DNA of 63,945 nucleotides from an uncultured Opitutaceae bacterium. Lineage in GTDB: Bacteria > Verrucomicrobiota > Verrucomicrobiia > Opitutales > Opitutaceae. This document shows, in pieces, positions 24,503-32,846 of the stretch. The stretch is taken from NCBI GenBank assembly GCA_903919205.1, contig CAIXHE010000006.1, positions 1 to 63,945 on the forward strand, in the 5' to 3' direction. How positions within the stretch are numbered: the first letter of the stretch is position 1; each line of letters opens with the position of its first letter. A program made the position numbers and the translations under genes. The notes beneath the pieces are model-generated. The model made no database searches. It was given only the letters and a program-made list of their open reading frames with translations, and was not told the origin of the DNA.

Positions 24503-25047
24503 CGGGCTAGGGGGGCGCGGGCCGCGGCCTTCTTGGGGCGGATGTCGATCCGGTCGTCCTCCGGGTCCGTCCCGAGGGTGACGACCACCTGCTCGTCCTC
24601 GCGAGCCTGCACGCTCGTGCCGGCGAAGTCGGCCACGACGGGAAGCTTGCGCTGGCCCCGGTCTACCAGGACCGCCAGCTCGACCACCGCGGGGCGCCCG
24701 TGGTCGAAGAGCTCATCCAGGGCCGCCTTGATGGTCCGCCCGCTAAACAGCACGTCGTCGACCAGGACAACCGTGGCCCCGTTCACGTCGCCGGGCAGCA
24801 GCGTGGGGGTGAACTCCTTGGGGATCGGGTGGTTGCCTATGTCATCGCGGTGGAACGAGATATCGAGGTCTCCCACGCGGCGCACGCCGAGGCGCGTCCC
24901 CAGGCGCCGGGCGAGCGGGATGCCCCCGTTCGCGATGCCGAGCATGAGCAGGTCCTCGGTTCGGCTGTGGCGCGCCTCAATGGCGGCGGCGAGCCGTTCT
25001 ATGGCGGCATGAACATCCCGGAATCCGATGGTCTTGGGGGAAGCCAC
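24499..25047 (-). CDS. pyrR: Bifunctional pyr operon regulator / uracil phosphoribosyltransferase PyrR
   Basis: A 182-residue type I phosphoribosyltransferase. In Firmicutes PyrR binds pyr mRNA in response to UMP and causes attenuation; it also makes UMP from uracil weakly. The PRPP loop VVLVDDVLFSGRT is at residues 93-105, the N-terminal GIANGGIPLARRL hydrophobic-GG motif at 37-49, and DISFHRDDI near 62-70 is a PyrR signature. The start is GTG at 25047. As first gene of pyrR-pyrB-pyrC it likely regulates the operon; two mutually exclusive hairpins in its leader are described separately. Confidence 0.94.
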   Translation of the reverse strand: MASPKTIGFRDVHAAIERLAAAIEARHSRTEDLLMLGIANGGIPLARRLGTRLGVRRVGDLDISFHRDDIGNHPIPKEFTPTLLPGDVNGATVVLVDDVLFSGRTIKAALDELFDHGRPAVVELAVLVDRGQRKLPVVADFAGTSVQAREDEQVVVTLGTDPEDDRIDIRPKKAAARAPLAR

Positions 25048-25073
25048 TCGGCCAAGTAGTGTCTGCCCGCGCT

Positions 25074-25116
25074 CCGCCGGTAAAGCGAAATAGAGTGGCC
25101 GGCGGCATTCCGCCGG
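25074..25116 (-). promoter_or_regulatory. Three-segment alternative hairpin in the pyrR leader
   Basis: On the minus strand the segment CCGGCGG (25116-25110) can pair with CCGCCGG (25105-25099) over a 4-base loop, and that same middle segment can pair with a second CCGGCGG (25080-25074) over an 18-base loop. Both stems are perfect 7-bp and cannot form together. A pyrimidine/T-rich stretch (CCACTCTATTTCGCTTTA) follows the first hairpin. This could be an attenuator for pyrR, or the first hairpin could simply terminate the upstream esterase gene, whose stop is 15 bases away. No PyrR-binding-loop consensus is recognised. Confidence 0.4.
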
Positions 25117-25130
25117 GGCGCAGGCCCGCG

Positions 25131-26333
25131 CTACGGGGCCGCGGACGTCGGCTTGGGAGTCGGCGCCCCGGTGGGCGTGGGCGTCGGGGCCGCGGTGGGC
25201 GTGGGTGTCGGGGCCGCGGTGGGCCTGGGGCCCCCCATCGCGCTTCGCTTGACCCGTGCGAGGCTTGCCGCAACGTCCCGGGCGGCCTGGGTCTCGACCC
25301 CGGGCTTGTCGAGGAAGCCCAGCTCGCGGAACCAGTCGATGAACCGCAACGGCCAGGTTGCAAACGAGATGAAGCCGCGGTCGCTCAGGCCCCCCGTCGA
25401 GGGCGGCTCGTCCGGCCGCACCTTGTCGCCGGGGTGGTGGCCGCGGGCGTAGATGTGCATCTCCACGTTCGGGACGCCGTCGTTCAGGAGCGCCGTGAAG
25501 TATTCGGTCGCCCACACCGCGTGGATCCAGTCGCCCCAGCCCGAGCAGGTGATGAAGGCCGGGGGGGCGTCGCGCGGGATCGCCGGCGTGCCTCCGCGCG
25601 CGAAGAGTGAGGGGCCGGGGTAGACCAGGACCACGAAGTCCGGCCTCGAGGAGACCTTGGCAAGCGGGTTGCCGGGGACGTCGTTCTTGGCGTCGAAGGC
25701 CGTCCACTCGAGGCCGGCCGCCGACGCCAGCTCGGCTCCCGCGGAGAATCCCATGATGCCGATCTTGTTGGGATCGAGCTTCCAGTCCTTGGCGTGCGCG
25801 CGCACGAGCTTGATCGCCTGAAGCGCGTCGTTCACGCCGTCCACCTTGGGCTCGTACCCGTCGCTGCGAAGCCGGTTGCGCAGGATCACCGTGTTCACCC
25901 CGTAGTTGGCGAAGAAATGCACCTCGTCGGCGCTTTCCCCCCCGACGTTGAGGGTGTTGTGGCCGCCGCCTGCGGCCAGGATGATCGTCGCCCCGGTGTT
26001 GAGCTGGCCATTGCCCGGGTGGAACTCGATCGAGGGGTTGTGGATGCCGACGATGTAGCTGATCTCGCCGGGGGCGCCCATCGCGTACTTCTCCGGCTCG
26101 CGCACCTTGTCATGGTTCAGGTAGGGCGAGTCCGGCGGGTAGAGGGTCACGACCACGCCGCCGGGAAGGATGGCCTGGGGGGCGTAGGGATGCTCGGTCT
26201 TCGGTCCGGGCGTCGGGATCGCCTGGGGGGCGGGCAGCGGGGGCAGCACGGGGGTCGCCGCCTCTTCGGCGGCAAGGCCGGAGCTCAGGGCCACTAGAAG
26301 CGAGCCTGCGAGGATCAGGGATCGTGGGGTCAT
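25131..26333 (-). CDS. Secreted alpha/beta-hydrolase (esterase/lipase family)
   Basis: A 400-residue protein with a signal peptide (MTPRSLILAGSLLVALSSGLAAE). The alpha/beta-hydrolase core shows an oxyanion region AAGGGHNTLNVGGES in place of the usual HGGG, then NTVILRNRL, DALQAIKLVRAHAKDW, the nucleophile elbow GIMGFSAGAE and a likely acid/base pair in SGWGDWIHAVW and YARGHHPGD. This is the layout of xylan or acetyl esterase-like BD-FAE enzymes; the substrate is inferred only. The C-terminus, from about residue 365, is a Pro/Thr/Ala linker-like tail (PTPTPTAA repeats) with no domain behind it. The start lacks a Shine-Dalgarno and follows a C-rich tract. Confidence 0.85.
   Translation of the reverse strand: MTPRSLILAGSLLVALSSGLAAEEAATPVLPPLPAPQAIPTPGPKTEHPYAPQAILPGGVVVTLYPPDSPYLNHDKVREPEKYAMGAPGEISYIVGIHNPSIEFHPGNGQLNTGATIILAAGGGHNTLNVGGESADEVHFFANYGVNTVILRNRLRSDGYEPKVDGVNDALQAIKLVRAHAKDWKLDPNKIGIMGFSAGAELASAAGLEWTAFDAKNDVPGNPLAKVSSRPDFVVLVYPGPSLFARGGTPAIPRDAPPAFITCSGWGDWIHAVWATEYFTALLNDGVPNVEMHIYARGHHPGDKVRPDEPPSTGGLSDRGFISFATWPLRFIDWFRELGFLDKPGVETQAARDVAASLARVKRSAMGGPRPTAAPTPTPTAAPTPTPTGAPTPKPTSAAP
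25171..25218. repeat. 24-bp tandem repeat in the esterase gene
   Basis: Two adjacent 24-bp units (25171-25194 and 25195-25218) differ at one base; a partial third copy follows from 25219. They encode the Pro/Thr/Ala-rich tail of the esterase, so the copy number could vary without shifting the frame. Confidence 0.75.
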
Positions 26334-26375
26334 GCGGGTGGGGTGGGGTGTCCCGGCGCCGGCGCGCCCGGGCGC

Positions 26376-27770
26376 TCAGACGTTGCTCAGGCGGCCGGTC
26401 GAGTCGCCGAAGCGGTCGATCCCGGTCACCCCCGCCGTGTCGGCGAGGTTCAGGAAGAGGTTGGAGAGCGGCTTGGAGCCGTGCTGCACGTAGCGGCCCC
26501 CCCGGAACGCTCCGCCGCCCGCGCCCGCGAGCAGCACCGGGAGGTTCTCGTGGGTGTGGCGGTTGCCGTCGGCGTTGCCGCTCCCGTAGATGATGCGTGA
26601 GTTGTGCAGGATCGAGTGGCCGTCGACGTCGGGGATGGCGTCCATGCGCGCCAGGAACTTGGAGAACTGCTCGGCGTACCAGCGGTCGATCTGGGCGACC
26701 TTGGCCACGCGCTCCGGGTTGTTCTGGTGGTGCGAAAGGTCGTGGTGTCCCTCGGTGATGCCGATCTCGCTGAACGAGCGGTTGTCGCCGTCGTGGCCCA
26801 ATACGAAGGTCGCCACGCGCGTCGAGTCGGTCTTGAAGGCGAGCAGCATGATGTCGTACATGAGCTCGACATACTCAGCCTGGGCCGCGGGGATGCCCGC
26901 GGGCGTCGCCTGGTCGGGGTCCACGTTCGGGCCGAAGCGCTCGGCCTTCTCGATGCGCTTCTCCACGTCGCGGATGCCGGTCAGGTACTGGTCCAGCTTT
27001 TCCTGGTCGCGCCGCGCGAGGCGACGCTCCATGTCATGGGCGTCGGAGAGCACGAAGTCGAGGACGCTCCGGCGCGCCATCATGCGCTGCTGGGCGTTGC
27101 GGGCCCGCTCGCCATGGGCGCCGGCGCCGAACAGGCGCTCGAAGGCGAGCCTCGGGTTGGCCTCGGCCGGCATGGGGGTGGTGGGCGACTGCCACGAGAG
27201 ATTGTACTGGTAGGCGCAGGAGTAGCCCGAGTCGCAGTCGGCCGACTTGCGGGTCGAGTCGCAGCAGAGCTCGAGGGACGGGAAGCGCGTGAGGTGGCCG
27301 ACGTGGTTGGCGATCACCTGGTCGATCGAGATACCCGCCCGGATGTCCGTGGCGCTCTTGTTGAGGCGCACGCCGGTCAGGAACACGCCGTTGCCACGGG
27401 CGTGGTCGCCGCCGCCGTCGTTGCCTGCGTTGGCATTCTTGTGGGCGAGGCCGCCTAGCACCTGGACGTAGCGGCGCACCGGGTCCAGGGGCTGCAGGGT
27501 CGGACTCAGGCTGAAGTCGGTCTCTCCGCCCTGCGGCCACCAGCTACCGGGTATGGCCCCGTTCGGGAAGAACACGAAAGCCGTGCGCAGCGGCGCCCCC
27601 GTCGGCGTGGTCGCCAGCTGAAGGTCGCCCGAGCCGGCGCCGAGCACCCGGGTGGGCAGCAGGGAGCCGAACGCGGGCATCGCGATGCAGGCGCCGAGCC
27701 CGCGCAGGAAGTTGCGGCGGCTCATGGCCGCGAGGTGACGTTCGGTGGCGAGGTCTTGGGGAGTCTTCAT
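26376..27770 (-). CDS. DUF1552 domain protein with Tat-type signal
   Basis: A 464-residue protein of the DUF1552 family found mostly in Planctomycetes and Verrucomicrobia. A twin-arginine motif SRRNFLRGLG at residues 17-26 points to folded export by the Tat system. Beyond that are AFVFFPNGAIPGSWWPQG, LGGLAHKNANAGNDGGGDHARG, SVLDFVLSDAHDMERRL, GHHDLSHHQNN and GSGNADGNRHTHENLPVLLAG, the family's His-rich stretches that resemble DUF1501/sulfatase-like folds. Activity is not known. It follows the DUF1592 cytochrome gene by 7 bases. Met1 at 27770 is used; Met16 at 27725, directly before the RR motif, is an alternative start. Confidence 0.9.
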   Translation of the reverse strand: MKTPQDLATERHLAAMSRRNFLRGLGACIAMPAFGSLLPTRVLGAGSGDLQLATTPTGAPLRTAFVFFPNGAIPGSWWPQGGETDFSLSPTLQPLDPVRRYVQVLGGLAHKNANAGNDGGGDHARGNGVFLTGVRLNKSATDIRAGISIDQVIANHVGHLTRFPSLELCCDSTRKSADCDSGYSCAYQYNLSWQSPTTPMPAEANPRLAFERLFGAGAHGERARNAQQRMMARRSVLDFVLSDAHDMERRLARRDQEKLDQYLTGIRDVEKRIEKAERFGPNVDPDQATPAGIPAAQAEYVELMYDIMLLAFKTDSTRVATFVLGHDGDNRSFSEIGITEGHHDLSHHQNNPERVAKVAQIDRWYAEQFSKFLARMDAIPDVDGHSILHNSRIIYGSGNADGNRHTHENLPVLLAGAGGGAFRGGRYVQHGSKPLSNLFLNLADTAGVTGIDRFGDSTGRLSNV

Positions 27771-27777
27771 GTGTGGG

Positions 27778-30417
27778 CTACTGAGTGGTTTCTTCCTTGG
27801 ATCGCCCGGCGGGCGGCAGCGACGCCAGGTGCTGCTCCGCAGGCTGCCTGCGCTGCTGAAAGGGTGCCGAGTTAATGATTCCTTGCAACAGCACAGAGGG
27901 GCGCCCGCCCGACGCCTCGAGCGCGTCCACCAGGCGGTCCTCGGTCACGACGTCGTAGTAGTCGAGCGTGCGGCCGAGCGCGTACGTGAGGAGCTTGTCC
28001 GTGATGCAGTAGTAGAAGTCGCGGCGGCGGCTGGTCGCCAGCACGTGCTTGAGCTCGCGGATGTTGGAGAAGGTCTCCCCGGTGATCAGCTTGCCCGCCG
28101 GGTCGATGGACCGGGAAAGCTCGGCGTCCCGCCACTGGCCCATGGCGTTGAAGTTCTCGAGGGCCAGGCCGAGGGGGTCCATCCGGCTGTGGCACGCCGC
28201 GCAGGTCTTGTTGGACGCGTGGAGAGACAGGTTTTCCCTCAGCGTCATCGTTCGCAGCTTCTCCGGGCTCGCCGCGTCCTCGAGGGCGGGGATGTTCGGC
28301 GGGGGCGGGGGAGGACGCGTGCCGAGGATCGAGTCGAGGATGAACACCCCCCGCTTGACGGGCGAGGTGCGCGTGGGGTTCGACGTCACGGCGAGCACCG
28401 TGCCCTCGGTGAGCACGCCCCCGCGCGGGCTGTCGGGCGGCAGCGTGACGCGGCGCATCTGCTTACCCGTGACGCCGGGGATCCCGTAGTGCTTGGCAAG
28501 GTCCTCGTTGAGGAAGGTGTAGTCGCTGTCCACGAGCTCCAGTAGGCTGCGGTCGTCCCGGATGATGTAGGCGAACACCATCTCGCTCTCGCGGCGCATC
28601 GCCTCGCGCAGCGGGTTCGTGAGCTGGGGTTTTGGGGCCCTGAACATGGTCACGGCCACCTTGCGCGCCTTCGCGAAGGCCTCCTTGTCCTCGGGCGTTC
28701 GCTTCTCGTCCGGGATGCGCACGATGCGCCGGAACGTGGCCAGGGCCTGCTCCACGGCGGGATCCGGGTGCTCGCGCATGTAGACGGCGACCGGGTCGAT
28801 CTGGACCGTGGAGATATCGCGCGCCTCGAGCCACTGCCCCGTGAAGTTGCGCACGAATTCGGACGAGCGGGCATCCGCGAGCATCCGCGCGATCTGCGTG
28901 CCCAGGTTGGCCCGCAGCTGGCCGGCGGCGGCAAGCCGGAAAAGCTCGTCGTCGGGCATCGAGGACCAGAGGAAATAGGACAGGCGCGAGGCGAGCGCAT
29001 ACTCGTCGACATCCGGGTTCACCTGTCCGGGCTTGAGCGGCTCGACGTCCTCCTCCCTGAAGATGAAGCGGGGTGAGGCGAGGACAGCCACCATGGCCTG
29101 CGCCACGCCCGCCTCGAAGGTCCCCCCCGGCTGCCCGGAAACAGTCTCCTGCAGCGCCACCAGCCGGTCGAGGGTCGCTCGGTCAACGGGCCTGCGGAAG
29201 GCCCGACTGGCGAAGTGCGCCAGCAGGTCGCGAGCGTAGGCCTTGCGGCTTGGCGGCCACCACGGGACCTTGCCCGGGAAGAACATCTCGTAATGGTCGG
29301 GCTTCACCCAGAACTCGGGCGCCTGCGGGCCGCTGACGGTGACCGAGCCGAGGCGCAGGCGCAGCTGGCGCTTCTGGTCCTGGTCCGGCCCGAGGGGCTC
29401 CACCCGGAAGGCGAGGGGGTGGTCGCCCGGGTGCCAGGTGCGGTTGAAGGTGAACTCGAAGGTCTTCTCCGACTCGCGCACGAATTCCTGGCTAAGGAGC
29501 GTCTCGCCGTCGCACGTGAACACCAGCCGGCAGCGGTTCAGGTCGAACTGGTCGTCCACATAGGACTCGTCCGCGCGCAGGCTGACCGCGATCTGGTACT
29601 TGCCGTCGTGCTCCGCCCGGTAGGTGGCCGCAACCGTCGCCGGCGTATAGTAGGACAGCGTGAGCGCCTCCCCGTCCGCCTTGGGCGCGGGCCGCGCGAA
29701 CGGGCCGGCGGCCGGGGCGGCTCCGGGCCGGCTGCCGGCCAGGGTCGCCGGGGACTCGACCTTGACCGTGGCGAACTGGCTGCCCGGGATCTCGTGGTGG
29801 GCCACGACCTTCGGCTGCGTCGGGACCGCCACGCCGACAATGGTCTGAGCCGCGTCGAGGTAGTGCTCGAGCAGCAAGGGCGAGATGGTCAGCACGTCGG
29901 CGATGTTGTCGAAGCCCTGGCCGGTGTCGTCCGCTGGAAACTCCCTGAGCGTGTCGAAGTCCACTCCTGTCAGCTCGCGCACGCTGTTGCGGTACTCGAC
30001 CCGGTTCAGGCGCCTCAGGGTCACGCGGCCCGGGTCCGGGTGGTCGGGGTCCAGGTCGAAGGCCTTCAGCTTGATCCAGGTCATCAGGCGCTTCGTCTCC
30101 TCGGCGCTCAGGCGCTCCTCCTTTGCGGGCGGCATGATCCCGGCTCGCACGTTCTTCATCACGCGCCACCACAGAGCGTGGTTGCTCACGTCGGCGTCGC
30201 TCATGAACCCGTCGAGCTGCACGCCGCCCTTCTTGGCGCCGTCGCCGTGGCAGTCGTAGCAGTGCTCCTGGAGCACCGGCTCGGCTTCCTTCGTGAACGA
30301 CGCGAGCACCGATTCGGCGGACCTGCAGGGTAGCGCACCGATCGCGAGGCCAATTATCCCAAGCCACGCCCGAGGGGGGCGCGCGCCGGGGCGGGCTTGC
30401 GGAGTCGTCAATCGCAT
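27778..30417 (-). CDS. DUF1592 family cytochrome-like protein (DUF1587/1592/1588/1585)
   Basis: An 879-residue exported protein. After an N-terminal hydrophobic segment (about 18-33) there is a planctomycete-type cytochrome c domain with haem motif CYDCH at residues 53-57 and a distal Met in GIMPPAKEE. Then follow the DUF1587 stretch RRLNRVEYRNSVRELTG, a beta-sandwich middle (PSD-like) region, DUF1592 (SRLSYFLWSSMPDDELF), DUF1588 (a second CxxCH, CAACHSRMDPLGLALENF) and DUF1585 at the end. Two haems suggest electron transfer to a partner, possibly the DUF1552 protein encoded 7 bases downstream. The substrate is unknown. It has the best Shine-Dalgarno in the window, AGAGGAGG four bases before ATG. 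Confidence 0.92.
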   Translation of the reverse strand: MRLTTPQARPGARPPRAWLGIIGLAIGALPCRSAESVLASFTKEAEPVLQEHCYDCHGDGAKKGGVQLDGFMSDADVSNHALWWRVMKNVRAGIMPPAKEERLSAEETKRLMTWIKLKAFDLDPDHPDPGRVTLRRLNRVEYRNSVRELTGVDFDTLREFPADDTGQGFDNIADVLTISPLLLEHYLDAAQTIVGVAVPTQPKVVAHHEIPGSQFATVKVESPATLAGSRPGAAPAAGPFARPAPKADGEALTLSYYTPATVAATYRAEHDGKYQIAVSLRADESYVDDQFDLNRCRLVFTCDGETLLSQEFVRESEKTFEFTFNRTWHPGDHPLAFRVEPLGPDQDQKRQLRLRLGSVTVSGPQAPEFWVKPDHYEMFFPGKVPWWPPSRKAYARDLLAHFASRAFRRPVDRATLDRLVALQETVSGQPGGTFEAGVAQAMVAVLASPRFIFREEDVEPLKPGQVNPDVDEYALASRLSYFLWSSMPDDELFRLAAAGQLRANLGTQIARMLADARSSEFVRNFTGQWLEARDISTVQIDPVAVYMREHPDPAVEQALATFRRIVRIPDEKRTPEDKEAFAKARKVAVTMFRAPKPQLTNPLREAMRRESEMVFAYIIRDDRSLLELVDSDYTFLNEDLAKHYGIPGVTGKQMRRVTLPPDSPRGGVLTEGTVLAVTSNPTRTSPVKRGVFILDSILGTRPPPPPPNIPALEDAASPEKLRTMTLRENLSLHASNKTCAACHSRMDPLGLALENFNAMGQWRDAELSRSIDPAGKLITGETFSNIRELKHVLATSRRRDFYYCITDKLLTYALGRTLDYYDVVTEDRLVDALEASGGRPSVLLQGIINSAPFQQRRQPAEQHLASLPPAGRSKEETTQ

Positions 30418-30530
30418 GATCCTCCTCTAACGAATCAAGAAAGACACCTCTGGCAAGGCGTCATCCGGTCCGGTCCCAAAATATCTTCCGAAACCTTTTT
30501 GCCCCGGCCCCGTCAGGGTGCGGGCGACCC

Positions 30531-32846
30531 TCAGGAGAGCCACGCCTCGAGGTCGTCGTCGTCGAGCAGCCTGCGCCCCCCGCGGTACTCTGGGGAGAGT
30601 AGCCGCTCGTAGCCCGCCTCGGCGAACCGCCTGCAGTGCAGGAGCACGCGAGCGCGCTGTCCCGGGGCGCGCACCAGCCGGCCCAGGGCCTGGTTCACCT
30701 TCTGCATCCCCGGAATGCGGTACACGCGGTCGAACGCCGCGTCCCGCTCCATGCGCGCGAGCCCGGCGAGCTTGGCCCTCTGCACGGGGTTCACCTCGGG
30801 GAGCGCCGGCCCGACCACCATCGCGCGGCTGACGCGGCCCCCGAGGAGGTCGATGCCCTCCGAGAAGCCGGACCCGAGGACGAGAAAGAGCGCGCTGCCG
30901 TCGGCGAGGGCGGTCTCGATCCACGCCCCCTGGGCGGAGAGGTCGCTGCGCCTCGGCTGGAGCACCGCCGAGGCGTACTCGCGCGCCACGGCCTCGGCAT
31001 AGGCGTAGCTCGGGAAGAACACGGCGATCGGCGCCCCCGTCCCCGCGCTCCGGTGGAGCCCCGCCACCGCGCGAACGGTGTCCGGCAGGAAGCGCTGACG
31101 CTGCTGGAACGAGGTGTCGACGCGCAGGTCCACCGCGACGTCGTAGGCGCCGTCGCGCCAGGGCGTCGACGCTCGCACGTGGGCGAGTCCGGCCAGCTCG
31201 CAGCTCTCCGCAAAGCGCTCGATCGGGCCGGGGGTCGCGGTCGAGAGGACCACCCCGCCGAAGTCGCGCAGGCTGGCCCCGATCGCGGCCGCCGGGTCGA
31301 GGCAGGCGACTGAGAGCGTCCCGTCGCGAGGGCTCCACCAGAGTCGGGGCAGTTCGATGCCCCCGAGCTGCTGGACCGCCGCCGGCACTCGCCAGAGGAT
31401 CGCGGAGGCGTGCGGCCCGAGCTCCGACGGGTCGATCGGATGGGCCGCCGCGCCCTCGGCGAGCCGCGACATGAGGCTCACCGCGTCCTCGCGCTCGGCC
31501 TCCGTCAGGGCGCCCGAGCGCCGCCGCAGCTCGAGGAGGCGCGCCCACTCGTCCCAGAGGGCGACCCACCGCGGGTGCGCGCGCACCCGCCCGAGCTCCC
31601 CGGCCACCTCGCGGGCCTCGCCCGCCTCGAAGGCGTGCGAGTGCGCGTCGGCGACGCGGCCCGGCAGGTTGTGGGCCTCGTCGATCAGGAGCAGCGTGCG
31701 CGATGGGTCGAAGCCGGGCCTCTCGTAGAACAGGCCCCGGCTCTCCGGCGAGAAGACGTAGTTGTAGTCGCCGATCCAGACGTCGTTGAAGGCGAGCGCG
31801 GCCCGCGTGATCTCGTAGGGGCAGATGCGGGCCCCGATGCCCGCGCTGCGCAGGGAGGCGAGGTCCCTGGGCTGGTCCTCAAGGAGGTAGAAGCGCGCCA
31901 GCCCGCTCTCGGGCCAGCGGCGCTCGGCCCCGTCAAGGTAGGCGCACGCCTCGCGCACGCACTGGAAGACCGCGTTGACGCAGTGCTCCGACTTGTTGCG
32001 CACGTGCCACGCCGCCACGGGCGCCCCCGCGCCGAGCCCGGGCCCGGGCGCGGTCATGGAGCGCAGGGTCTCGGACACGTGGAGCTGCCCCGTCGACTTG
32101 CTGGTCAGGTAGAGCACGCGCTCGAAGTGGCCGCCCCTCAGGGCGCCGAGGGCGACCTCGAGGAGGACGCCCGTCTTGCCGAAGCCGGTCGGGGCCTCGA
32201 GGAGGACGGCCGACTGGCCGAACTCGAGGGCCTGCCGGAGCTCGACGAGCGCCGCCTCCTGGCCCGGCCGCGGCACCTCGAAGGCCGGCCTGAAGCGCAG
32301 GTCGCGCAGCCTCGCCCGCGCCCTCAGGCGCAGGTCCAGGAACTCGACCACCCGCCGGAGCTGGACCTCGAGCAGGCGGTGGTCGCCCGCGTGGAGCGCC
32401 ACAGTCTGGGCGAGGCCGGTGTCGACCTCGACAAAGACGAGCTCGCAGGCCTCGCCCAGGCCCCGAAGGGCCGCGTAGGCGGCCACCTGCGCGAAGTAGT
32501 GCGGGTAGTCCGCCCGCAGCTCGTCCTCGCGGGTCGGGAGCGCGCGCGTCACGGTCTTTATCTCCCGCAGGACGGCGGCGCCCCCGGAGCGCACCACCTG
32601 GTCGATGCGGCCGCTGAGGGCGATCAGCCATCCCCCGCGTGCCAGCTCCCCGCTCACCGCCACCTCGAACTGCGTGTCCCCGCCCTCGGAGAGCGCCTGG
32701 GCCCGGAGGGCGTTGTGCCACTGCGTGCCCTGCTGGGCGCGCCAGAGGCCCCCGGACGAGCCGGACGAGCCGCGGGGCCCGAGCGTGAAGTCCGAGAGGT
32801 CGCCGACGCTCAGCTCGGCCCGGCGCCGGTCGAGGTCGACGTTCAC
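30531..32846 (-). CDS. PD-(D/E)XK nuclease fused to an Fe-S XPD/DinG-type helicase
   Basis: A 771-residue protein. Residues about 35-185 are a RecB/Cas4-like nuclease: His44 (QWHNAL), Asp82 (SGRIDQV), Glu95-x-Lys97 (LREIKTV) and Gln120 (YFAQVAAYA). Residues about 190-771 form a superfamily 2 XPD/DinG helicase: Walker A EAPTGFGKT (217-225), four cysteines at 289, 296, 301 and 342 for a 4Fe-4S cluster, with the last in ICPYEITRAAL followed by the typical WIGDYNYVFSP, DEAH at 389-392, and motif VI QALGRLVRAPGQR. All catalytic residues are intact. It probably unwinds and cuts DNA, a Dna2-like combination built on a different helicase class. GTG start at 32846 overlaps the upstream stop (GTGA), tying it to the RecO-like gene. 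Confidence 0.9.
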   Translation of the reverse strand: MNVDLDRRRAELSVGDLSDFTLGPRGSSGSSGGLWRAQQGTQWHNALRAQALSEGGDTQFEVAVSGELARGGWLIALSGRIDQVVRSGGAAVLREIKTVTRALPTREDELRADYPHYFAQVAAYAALRGLGEACELVFVEVDTGLAQTVALHAGDHRLLEVQLRRVVEFLDLRLRARARLRDLRFRPAFEVPRPGQEAALVELRQALEFGQSAVLLEAPTGFGKTGVLLEVALGALRGGHFERVLYLTSKSTGQLHVSETLRSMTAPGPGLGAGAPVAAWHVRNKSEHCVNAVFQCVREACAYLDGAERRWPESGLARFYLLEDQPRDLASLRSAGIGARICPYEITRAALAFNDVWIGDYNYVFSPESRGLFYERPGFDPSRTLLLIDEAHNLPGRVADAHSHAFEAGEAREVAGELGRVRAHPRWVALWDEWARLLELRRRSGALTEAEREDAVSLMSRLAEGAAAHPIDPSELGPHASAILWRVPAAVQQLGGIELPRLWWSPRDGTLSVACLDPAAAIGASLRDFGGVVLSTATPGPIERFAESCELAGLAHVRASTPWRDGAYDVAVDLRVDTSFQQRQRFLPDTVRAVAGLHRSAGTGAPIAVFFPSYAYAEAVAREYASAVLQPRRSDLSAQGAWIETALADGSALFLVLGSGFSEGIDLLGGRVSRAMVVGPALPEVNPVQRAKLAGLARMERDAAFDRVYRIPGMQKVNQALGRLVRAPGQRARVLLHCRRFAEAGYERLLSPEYRGGRRLLDDDDLEAWLS

